From positions 1 through 6,800 of the forward strand of contig DAOUTY010000098.1 of the NCBI GenBank assembly GCA_030668425.1: a DNA stretch of 6,800 nucleotides. The letters are read 5' to 3'. A program made the translations under genes and the position numbers. This document shows, piece by piece, positions 1 through 5,532 of this stretch (position 1 is its first letter; each line of letters starts with the position of its first letter). Origin of the DNA: Chloroflexota bacterium (GTDB lineage: Bacteria > Chloroflexota > Dehalococcoidia > SZUA-161). Below the pieces are notes generated by a model. That model searched no databases. It was not told where the DNA came from and saw nothing but the letters and a program-made list of their open reading frames with translations.

Positions 1-155
1 CCTATCCCCAGTGCATGTAAGTGCGAATTCCTGCCGTCCGTCAGAAAGACTACGTGGACATCCTCTCCTTGTCTTAGCTTCTTGGCTATAGTGCCGCCAC
101 ACGCCAGCGTTTCATCATCGGGATGAGGGGCGAATACCAGCACTACTCTTGCCAC
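1..155 (-). CDS. PIG-L/LmbE family deacetylase, N-terminal part (runs off the window)
   Basis: Only the first ~51 codons are present; the gene continues past base 1. The translation begins MARVVLVFAPHPDDETLACG. It carries the family's zinc-binding motif HPDDE at residues 11-15, preceded by a hydrophobic beta strand, and then VVFLTDGRNSH at about residues 35-45. PIG-L/LmbE proteins are zinc-dependent amidases that remove acyl groups, typically acetyl, from N-acylglucosamine-type substrates in glycolipid, thiol-cofactor or antibiotic pathways; the substrate here cannot be told. I chose the GTG at 155-153 because an in-frame TGA lies 15 bases upstream, no other start lies between, and a GAGGA ribosome-binding site (169-165) sits 9 bases ahead. 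There is no signal peptide, so the protein is probably cytoplasmic. It lies 212 bases beyond hisB behind three hairpin repeats, so it is probably a separate unit with no evident link to histidine synthesis. The family call is firm; the exact function is open. Confidence 0.88.
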   Translation of the reverse strand, partial: MARVVLVFAPHPDDETLACGGTIAKKLRQGEDVHVVFLTDGRNSHLHALGI

Positions 156-164
156 TGCAGAATA

Positions 165-169
165 TCCTC
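165..169 (-). promoter_or_regulatory. Ribosome binding site for the PIG-L family gene
   Basis: GAGGA on the minus strand lies 9 bases before the GTG start at 155. With the in-frame stop just upstream, it fixes this start. Confidence 0.55.
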
Positions 170-226
170 AATCCTCGAATTCAAGCCATAACAAGGCTGG
201 GGGGACTAAGAGGATTCTTGCGAACA

Positions 227-252
227 CGTTGCCACGGGAGTGGCAACGCTAC
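227..252 (-). repeat. REP-like palindromic repeat, copy 1
   Basis: Read on the minus strand, this is the tetranucleotide GTAG (252-249), a 9-base arm CGTTGCCAC (248-240), a TCCC loop (239-236) and a perfectly complementary arm GTGGCAACG (235-227). A conserved GTAG directly before a hairpin is the hallmark of bacterial REP sequences, which RAYT (TnpA-REP) transposases recognise. Two relatives lie within 90 bases. It sits in the non-coding gap after hisB, where such elements can also affect mRNA 3' ends. It lacks a T-run, so it is not a standard intrinsic terminator. Confidence 0.75.
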
Positions 253-278
253 ACGGCCTACATAGTATCTCACACTTT

Positions 279-304
279 GTAGCGTCGTGACTCCCGTCAC
301 GACG
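279..304 (+). repeat. REP-like palindromic repeat, copy 2 (inverted, covarying stem)
   Basis: Read on the plus strand, GTAG (279-282) is followed by arm CGTCGTGAC (283-291), loop TCCC (292-295) and arm GTCACGACG (296-304). It has the same layout, arm length and loop as copy 1 but faces the other way. Three stem positions differ from copies 1 and 3, and each change is matched by its pairing partner, so the 9-base-pair stem stays perfect. Together with copy 1 it forms a head-to-head pair resembling a BIME (paired REP elements). Confidence 0.72.
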
Positions 305-311
305 AAGGATT

Positions 312-337
312 CGTTGCCACAGGAGTGGCAACGCTAC
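312..337 (-). repeat. REP-like palindromic repeat, copy 3
   Basis: On the minus strand, GTAG (337-334), arm CGTTGCCAC (333-325), loop TCCT (324-321) and arm GTGGCAACG (320-312). It matches copy 1 at 25 of 26 positions; the one difference is in the loop. It is the repeat nearest the hisB stop (31 bases away) and the first hairpin an operon transcript would form after hisB. Confidence 0.75.
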
Positions 338-358
338 CTCGCACCGCGTGCCTCGAGG
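337..358 (-). other. Imperfect hairpin just downstream of hisB
   Basis: CCTC (337-340) and GCAC (341-344) can pair with GAGG (355-358) and GTGC (348-351) around a 3-base CGC loop, leaving bases 352-354 as a bulge. It abuts REP copy 3, so the operon transcript could form a run of hairpins here. No T-run follows on the minus strand, so I do not call an intrinsic terminator. Confidence 0.25.
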
Positions 359-367
359 CCCCAGAGA

Positions 368-964
368 TTATATCGTTCCCTTGGTGCTGGGGACCTCACC
401 CCCCCGCCGTTCGTCCATCATGGTGGCGGTGTCCAGCGACCTCGCCAGCGCTTTGAACAGCGCCTCTATCTTGTGGTGATCGTTCACACCGCTGAGAAGC
501 TTTGCATGCAGGCTAAGTTTCGCCTCCGTGGCGAAGGTCTCAAGGAAGTGCCGTATTAGATCGGTGTCCAGACCGCTAATATCCCTTCCTTCAAGTGGGG
601 CCTCAACAACAGCGTAGCCCCTGCCGCTTATGTCAATTGCCACCATGGCCAGCGCCTCGTCCATGGGCACTACGGCATGTCCCATCCTGACTATGCCCCC
701 CCGATCCCCCAGCGCCTGGTTGAACGCCTGCCCCAGACATATGGCGACGTCTTCCAGGGTATGATGCTGCCCCACCTCGAGATCGCCTTTCGCTTCAACT
801 CCTATATCGAAAAGACCATGCCGCGCTATCTGGTCTATGAGATGGTCAAGCATCCCAATGCCAGTGCTCGCCTGGCACTTGCCCTCGCCGTCTATTACCA
901 GTTCAAGTTTGACCTTGGTCTCGCCAGTCGCACGGTTGATAGTAGCTCTTCTATCAGCAGCCAT
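368..964 (-). CDS. hisB: Imidazoleglycerol-phosphate dehydratase
   Basis: This enzyme converts imidazoleglycerol phosphate to imidazoleacetol phosphate in histidine synthesis, in the cytoplasm, using Mn2+. The protein has 198 residues, the normal size for monofunctional HisB, and carries no phosphatase domain. Visible metal-binding and active-site motifs are LDH (39-41), H49, HHTLED (67-72), H139, H153 and NDHHKIEA (161-168). The C-terminus VPSTKGTI is typical of the family. The frame stays open 14 codons further upstream, but I chose the ATG at 964: it has a strong AAGGAGG site (976-970) 5 bases ahead, it starts one base after the hisC stop, and MAADRRATINR is where family similarity begins. 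It is the last gene of the operon and is translated right behind hisC. Because HisB here is dehydratase only, histidinol-phosphate phosphatase must come from another gene. Confidence 0.97.
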   Translation of the reverse strand: MAADRRATINRATGETKVKLELVIDGEGKCQASTGIGMLDHLIDQIARHGLFDIGVEAKGDLEVGQHHTLEDVAICLGQAFNQALGDRGGIVRMGHAVVPMDEALAMVAIDISGRGYAVVEAPLEGRDISGLDTDLIRHFLETFATEAKLSLHAKLLSGVNDHHKIEALFKALARSLDTATMMDERRGGEVPSTKGTI

Positions 965-965
965 C

Positions 966-2072
966 TTACCCTCCTTCCCACTTAGCCAGCGCTTCAACCA
1001 GGACATCTGTGTGCTCAGGCTTACCCACGCTTATGCGCAGCATATTCCTCAGCAGTGGGGTATCGAAGTATCTGATGAATATGCCCTTCTTCTCGAGTCC
1101 CTGCTTTATCTCCAAAGCATCACCTCCGGCAACCCTGCACAATATGAAATTCGCTTCAGAAGGCAGCGGCATAAGCACACCCTGCTCCTTCAACATCATG
1201 GAGAGACGCTCCCGCTCGGCAATGATTGCCTTGACCCTGTCCCGAAGATAGTCGATATCAGTCAGCGACTCCTTCACCGCAATCATCGCCGCTATGTTCA
1301 CGTTATAGGGGATCTTGATGCCGCGGATAAGCTCAGCGATTTCGGTGGTAAATATGCCGTAGCCCGCCCTCAAACCGCCCAGCCCCGCCCACTTGCTGAA
1401 CGAGCGCAGGACTATAAGATTGGGATATTCGGGAACCAGAGGGGCAAAGGTCTGTCGGCTGAACTCGTAGTACGCCTCATCCACAACCACGATCACCCCC
1501 GTATCTACCAATTCCAGGATGGCGTTCGGTGGAGTAACGTTCCCTGTGGGGTTATTGGGGGAAGCGATGAAGATGACCTTGGTTCGCTCATCAATTGCCG
1601 CTTTCACACCAGCGACGTCCACCGCATAGGAATCGTCACGGGGCACAGCGACCGTCCTGCCCCCGCAGACTGCCGTGCTGAAAGGGTACATGCCGAAGGT
1701 AGGCACACAGTTGATCACCTTATCTCCAGGCTCCAGAAAGACACGCAAAACCAAGTCGATGAGCTCGTCGCTGCCACTGCCCGCCACGATATACTTGTGA
1801 CCAACCCCCACATACCTCTCCAACGGCTCCTGAAGCTCACCGTGCAAAGGGTCAGGGTATATATGATAGTAACTATAGTCCGCCAGAGCACGGCGCACAC
1901 GGGGAGAGCAGCCATAGGGGTTCTCGTTGCCGTCCAGCTTTATCAGCTTCTCAACGGGAATGCCTGAGCGCCCGCTGAGCACCTCCAGCGGCGCAATGGG
2001 CTCATAGGGTTCGAAGCCCCTCAAATCGCTTCTAATGAGGTTCTCGGGGCGTCTGGTGGGGTCATGGGTCAT
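966..2072 (-). CDS. hisC: Histidinol-phosphate aminotransferase
   Basis: A PLP-dependent fold-type I (class I/II) aminotransferase that makes histidinol phosphate from imidazoleacetol phosphate, with glutamate as amino donor. At 368 residues it has normal family length. Landmarks in order are the N-terminal LDGNENPYG (47-55), GSGSDELID (98-106) in the cofactor phosphate region, SPNNPTG (171-177), DEAYYEF (198-204) with the PLP-contacting Asp and Tyr, SFSKWAGLGGLRAGYG (224-239) with K227 as the expected Schiff-base lysine, NFILCR (308-313), and RISVG (346-350) with the substrate-carboxylate/phosphate arginine region. The ATG at 2072 overlaps the hisD stop as ATGA, which indicates translational coupling. 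The sequence ahead of it is G-rich with only a weak Shine-Dalgarno match, so coupling may matter more than a free ribosome-binding site. Some HisC-like enzymes also transaminate aromatic amino-acid precursors; the operon context favours histidine. Confidence 0.97.
   Translation of the reverse strand: MTHDPTRRPENLIRSDLRGFEPYEPIAPLEVLSGRSGIPVEKLIKLDGNENPYGCSPRVRRALADYSYYHIYPDPLHGELQEPLERYVGVGHKYIVAGSGSDELIDLVLRVFLEPGDKVINCVPTFGMYPFSTAVCGGRTVAVPRDDSYAVDVAGVKAAIDERTKVIFIASPNNPTGNVTPPNAILELVDTGVIVVVDEAYYEFSRQTFAPLVPEYPNLIVLRSFSKWAGLGGLRAGYGIFTTEIAELIRGIKIPYNVNIAAMIAVKESLTDIDYLRDRVKAIIAERERLSMMLKEQGVLMPLPSEANFILCRVAGGDALEIKQGLEKKGIFIRYFDTPLLRNMLRISVGKPEHTDVLVEALAKWEGG
970..976 (-). promoter_or_regulatory. 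Ribosome binding site that sets the hisB start
   Basis: AAGGAGG on the minus strand lies inside the last codons of hisC, 5 bases before the ATG at 964. It favours that start over the upstream in-frame start at 1006, which would force a 41-base overlap with hisC and add an unconserved N-terminus. Confidence 0.8.
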
Positions 2073-3358
2073 TTGCCCGGCTTCCCCCGTTCCAGGTCTT
2101 CAAGTCTTCTCTCCACCGAGAGCGCATGGGCGGTCAATCCTTCAGCCCTGGCGATGGTTGCCGCTGCCGGCCCCAGCGCCTTCAACGCCTCGTCGTCCAA
2201 GTCAACCAGTATAGAGACCTTGAGAAAGTCAAGGACGCTCAGCGGCGAGCCGAAGCGGGCGGTTCTTCCTGTGGGCATGACATGGCTTGGCCCGGCGGTG
2301 TAATCGCCCAGAGCCTCCGGCGACTCTATGAAAATACCCCCCGCATGGCGAATCCGGTCGAGATAGGAGCGGGCATCCCGCATTGCCAGACAGAGGTGCT
2401 CCGGCGCATACAGGTTCACCAGTTCAATAGCCTCATCAATGTTATCGACAACAACTATTACACCATTACGCTCCAGAGACTGGCGTGCAATAGCCTGCCG
2501 CTCCAACTGGGCAAGCTGGCGCTCGACTTCCTCATTGACCTCCCCTGCCATGCGAGGTGAGGTGGTGATAAGTATAGCAGAAGCCATCTCATCGTGCTCC
2601 GCCTGGGCGAGGAGATCGGCGGCACAGAGAACGGGGCTCGCCGAGTCATCAGCGAGGATAACGGTCTCGGTGGGACCGTGCAGCCCGTCGATACCTACTA
2701 TCCCGTAGACCTGCTTCTTGGCCAGTGTAACGAAGACATTGCCCGGGCCACAGATCTTATCCACCCTGGGGACTGATTCAGTGCCGTATGCCATAGCGGC
2801 CACAGCCTGAGCACCCCCAACCTTGAAAATACGATCCACCTTAGCGATGTCCGCCGCCACCAGCGTGGAAGCTGGCACCGTGCCATCCGGCGCCGGCGGA
2901 GTGGTAACGACCACCTCATCAACCCCCGCTACCCCGGCCGGTATCGCTGTCATCAGTACCGTGGATGGATACGACGCCTTCCCGCCGGGAACATATATCC
3001 CTACGCGTTCAAGGGATCGAACGAGGAATCCCAGCCCACCCTCAACAAATTCCAGACCAAGGCTTCGTTTCTGAGCAACATGAAAGCTGCGTACTCTCTC
3101 GGCAGCGAGTTCGAGAGCGCTCACCAGCTCCTTGCCCGCCACGTTGCGGGACTGAGCGATTTCCTCCCGGGTTACCTCAAGTCGGGCAAGCTCCACCCCA
3201 TCGATCTCCCTGGTGTAATCGAAAAGGGCGCTGTCCCCTCTGGCGCGCACCTCGCCAAGGATCTGCTGCACCGTTTCATACGCTTCCCCTGCCAGTTCAA
3301 CTTGAGCGCGCTCCAATAGCAGAGACTTCGCAGCTTCCAGGTCTCTAATTATCCTCAT
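2069..3358 (-). CDS. hisD: Histidinol dehydrogenase
   Basis: This enzyme catalyses the last two NAD+-dependent oxidations, L-histidinol to histidinal to L-histidine, using zinc. At 429 residues it has the usual length. Visible features are GIYVPGGKASYPST (120-133), VGGAQAVAAMAYGT (180-193), the signature KICGPGNVFVTLAKK (201-215) and AQAEHDEMA (251-259). By family alignment the zinc ligands are Q252, H255, D352 (in GDYTAGPSHV) and H411 (in GLTAHALS), and the catalytic pair is E320-H321 in APEHL. One small departure is GPTET (229-232 plus V233) where GPSEV is usual. The ATG at 3358 overlaps the upstream stop as ATGA and has AAGGAG (3372-3367) 8 bases ahead. Its stop overlaps the hisC start in the same way, so hisD lies between two coupled junctions. 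Confidence 0.98.
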   Translation of the reverse strand: MRIIRDLEAAKSLLLERAQVELAGEAYETVQQILGEVRARGDSALFDYTREIDGVELARLEVTREEIAQSRNVAGKELVSALELAAERVRSFHVAQKRSLGLEFVEGGLGFLVRSLERVGIYVPGGKASYPSTVLMTAIPAGVAGVDEVVVTTPPAPDGTVPASTLVAADIAKVDRIFKVGGAQAVAAMAYGTESVPRVDKICGPGNVFVTLAKKQVYGIVGIDGLHGPTETVILADDSASPVLCAADLLAQAEHDEMASAILITTSPRMAGEVNEEVERQLAQLERQAIARQSLERNGVIVVVDNIDEAIELVNLYAPEHLCLAMRDARSYLDRIRHAGGIFIESPEALGDYTAGPSHVMPTGRTARFGSPLSVLDFLKVSILVDLDDEALKALGPAAATIARAEGLTAHALSVERRLEDLERGKPGK

Positions 3359-4107
3359 CCCAGGTACTCCTTGGCCACCTTCACAGAATCAGCAATAGAT
3401 TGCTCACGAAATGCCAGTAGCTGCTCCTCGGGAACCATTTGCAGAACCTGCTCCAGCCTTGCATCGAAATTGGCGAAAAAGGTATCCTGCTCCTCAGGGG
3501 CGATCTGTTGCATCCAGATAAGGTACTTCTCAGCGAAGCGTCGAAAATCCTCCCAGTGCGATTTCCTGGTGGTAGCTATAAAGACAAACTCGCTCCACCT
3601 GCTCAGGTTGACTTTGTCCAGAAAACTCACTTCTATCTCTGTGGTCGTACTAGCTAGGTCCTGTCGAATCACAGAGATATTCCTACTATCGAGCCTCTGC
3701 CGGCGGTCGAGCTCGAACTGAAGCAACCTGTCTAAGAGATTAGCCATAGGTTCCCCACCGAGGGGCGATGATTTGCCGAAATAAGGACGGTAAATACGGT
3801 AGATCCAGGCTTCATCGGTCACCAAGTGTGAAAGGTAGCCAGCGACAAAGGCCCTTGTAGCCTCGTTCAGATTCGTATTCCCGAGAAGCTCGGGATAGGC
3901 TTCAAACATGGGCTGTACCCCACTCATACCCTCCTTGCAATCCAGCGAGAGAAAGTGTGTCTCCTCGCGCCCGGCACTGACGAAAAAGCGAATGTCCGGC
4001 GCGGTAGACCCAAGATAATAGCTTCCCCGGTTGCCATCCAGGGCCGGATGGTTCAACTTTGTTATTACTTCCTCTGCGATGCCCAGATGAAGGCAAATCG
4101 GTGGCAA
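3355..4107 (-). CDS. Zinc-dependent phospholipase C-like (phosphoesterase-fold) protein embedded in the his operon
   Basis: The 250-residue protein matches the zinc-dependent phospholipase C superfamily in its N-terminal half: H7 in CLHLGIA, YYLGSTAPDIR (30-40) with D38, ETHF (49-52) with H51, and FVAGYLSHLVTDEAW (87-101) with H94 and D98. The remainder (about 105-250) is helical and charged, and I recognise nothing in it. The later ligands I recall from classical alpha-toxin-type enzymes have no obvious counterparts; the next histidine after D98 is H184, so the metal site may be reduced. No signal peptide or membrane segment is visible, so it is cytoplasmic, unlike secreted phospholipases C. 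The start is a TTG, supported by AGGAGG 7 bases ahead that overlaps the hisG stop. The stop overlaps hisD as ATGA. Co-translation with hisG and hisD suggests a role in or near histidine synthesis. A histidinol-phosphate phosphatase is one candidate role, but that is inference. The superfamily call is fairly secure; the substrate is unknown. Confidence 0.72.
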   Translation of the reverse strand: MPPICLHLGIAEEVITKLNHPALDGNRGSYYLGSTAPDIRFFVSAGREETHFLSLDCKEGMSGVQPMFEAYPELLGNTNLNEATRAFVAGYLSHLVTDEAWIYRIYRPYFGKSSPLGGEPMANLLDRLLQFELDRRQRLDSRNISVIRQDLASTTTEIEVSFLDKVNLSRWSEFVFIATTRKSHWEDFRRFAEKYLIWMQQIAPEEQDTFFANFDARLEQVLQMVPEEQLLAFREQSIADSVKVAKEYLG

Positions 4108-4114
4108 TGGGATC

Positions 4115-4120
4115 CCTCCT
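4115..4120 (-). promoter_or_regulatory. Ribosome binding site supporting a TTG start
   Basis: AGGAGG on the minus strand touches the hisG stop codon and lies 7 bases before the TTG at 4107. It is the reason for accepting TTG, since no ATG or GTG occurs nearby in frame. An 8-base palindrome (GGGATCCC, 4109-4116) overlaps its edge. Confidence 0.7.
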
Positions 4121-5532
4121 CAAGAAACTGGTCGCGCCTCCAAGCCCTTGCGCATTGTTTCAACGAGATATGCTATCCTCTTTCTCTTATCCTGCCGCCC
4201 CACAGCTTCAGTGTTCCCTATAAGACACGCCGAGGACTCAAACAGGGTATCGATGATCTTAAGATTGTGCTTGGCGATAGTCGAACCGGTCTCAGTGTTC
4301 TCGATGAGTACATCAGCATCCTCGGGGAGGAAAGCCTCGCTCGCACCCCAGGTGGGGATAATCTTACATGGCGTCAGATGGTTGTCATGGGCGTACTTAT
4401 CCGCTATATTGACGTACTCCGAAGCCACTCGCAACACGGAGTCTCGCTTCAATTTCCTCAGGTCCTCAGTGCTCGAACCCGCCAAATCCTCTGCGACCAC
4501 GGCTACAATTCTGACCCCGCCAAAGCCCAGTTCAAGTAGTTCCTCTACAGGACTCGAAGGGAAGCAGAAGCGATGATCCCGCAGCCAGTCCCTGCCCGTG
4601 ATGGCCAGATCGAAGTTGCCATTGGCCACCTGAAGAGGCATGTCCTGGGGCCTTATCACCTTCACCATGATTCCATCGAGGTCGATACGGGGCCTGGAAG
4701 TAGGTCTGCCCACGCTATAGCCATCGATTTCGAGCCCGGCCCTGTTCAGGAAATCGACCGTGTGACGCTGCTGGTGACCATCGGGCAGCGCCAGAGAGAC
4801 CGCACTCTCGCCAGCAACCGCAGTGTGCACCCCTGCATCAGTACCGGTGCTCTCGGCCTCCTCGACATCGCTGCCTACGACATCTCTGGATGAGAGCACC
4901 GTCAAGAGCTGGTTCAAGTCCTTCCCCTCAAGGCTGTTTCTGTTTGCCACCAGGTATGCGCTGCTTTCGAGGATAATCGCAACCGGGGCCAGTCCCCGCC
5001 CCCTAAGTCTGTTTACCGATGTTTCGGCCAATATCGCCAGCTCAGCGTTCTCCGGGGGGTAGACTCCAGCCGCTCCCCAAACGGGGAATATCTGGAATCT
5101 CTTCAACCGTTGCTTCAATGCAAAGGCTTCTGCCATATTGGGGTATTCACTGACGATGCGCACACTTTTAGAATGGCTTTTCAGCGCATCGAGCGAGTCG
5201 ATGCCGGAGGAACCGGCGGTAGCAGCGTAGAGGCTCCGTTTTCCGTAGCCCAAATCTCCAATCTTTACTAAGGCATCGCTGTGATATTTGACCAGAAGCT
5301 CCTCTGCCCAGTCTAGCTGGCAGATGCCCAGATCATAGTTCCCGATAGCCACCTGAATGGCGATATCTTTCTCATGGAAAACCTTGGTGAAGAGACCGGG
5401 AAATTCCTCGCACTGCGGCCGATAGGAGCGGGACCCTTCACGGTAGTCGCCGATGGCAAATCCCGCTTCCTTCAACAACGCCGCTGTGCTGTCCTGAAGT
5501 TGCCCTTTGGGTAAGGCTAGTTTTACCTGCAC
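4120..5532 (-). CDS. hisG: ATP phosphoribosyltransferase, tandem double-domain form (HisG-HisG fusion)
   Basis: HisG joins ATP and PRPP to give phosphoribosyl-ATP and pyrophosphate, the committed step. Short-form HisG, which needs HisZ, has about 200-215 residues; this protein has 470 and contains two complete short-form units. Unit 1 spans about 2-215, unit 2 about 244-465, with an acidic Ser/Gly/Thr-rich linker (about 216-243). The units match in order: ALPKGQL (6-12) and ALPDGHQ (248-254); IQVAIGNYDLGICQLDW (59-75) and LQVANGNFDLAITGRDW (300-316); RIVSEYPNMAE (125-135) and RVASEYVNIAD (368-378); IFPVWGAAG (148-156) and IIPTWGASE (391-399); LESSAYLVAN (188-197) and FESSACLIGN (431-440). The PRPP-binding loop reads TETGSTI (413-419) in unit 2 but is lost in unit 1 (ILAETSVNRL, 167-176). 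Unit 2 has lost the lysine of ALPKG (D251). The GTG start overlaps hisZ by 10 bases, with AGGAGG (5542-5537) 4 bases ahead. Confidence 0.93.
   Translation of the reverse strand: MQVKLALPKGQLQDSTAALLKEAGFAIGDYREGSRSYRPQCEEFPGLFTKVFHEKDIAIQVAIGNYDLGICQLDWAEELLVKYHSDALVKIGDLGYGKRSLYAATAGSSGIDSLDALKSHSKSVRIVSEYPNMAEAFALKQRLKRFQIFPVWGAAGVYPPENAELAILAETSVNRLRGRGLAPVAIILESSAYLVANRNSLEGKDLNQLLTVLSSRDVVGSDVEEAESTGTDAGVHTAVAGESAVSLALPDGHQQRHTVDFLNRAGLEIDGYSVGRPTSRPRIDLDGIMVKVIRPQDMPLQVANGNFDLAITGRDWLRDHRFCFPSSPVEELLELGFGGVRIVAVVAEDLAGSSTEDLRKLKRDSVLRVASEYVNIADKYAHDNHLTPCKIIPTWGASEAFLPEDADVLIENTETGSTIAKHNLKIIDTLFESSACLIGNTEAVGRQDKRKRIAYLVETMRKGLEARPVS

Noticed and set aside
227..337. The repeats as a CRISPR array.
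   Set aside because: There are only three units, they are near-perfect palindromes in alternating orientation with spacings of 26 and 7 bases, and no cas genes are present. REP-like elements fit better.
350..359. A 10-base perfect palindrome (GCCTCGAGGC) just after hisB.
   Set aside because: It is short, has no loop and no context pointing to a protein-binding site; chance is sufficient.
227..367. An intrinsic terminator after hisB.
   Set aside because: Hairpins are present, but none is followed by a T-run on the minus strand.
965..1006. A 14-residue N-terminal extension of hisB starting at 1006.
   Set aside because: The ATG at 964 has a strong ribosome site and matches the family start; the extension would lie inside hisC and is unlike HisB N-termini.
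837..1967. A 376-codon plus-strand open frame opposite hisC and hisB.
   Set aside because: It is antisense to two firmly identified genes, its protein resembles no family I know, and a frame this long is expected opposite GC-biased coding sequence.
3955..4539. A 194-codon plus-strand open frame opposite the phosphoesterase-like gene and the end of hisG.
   Set aside because: It crosses a gene junction in antisense, has no recognisable motif, and both minus-strand genes are well supported.
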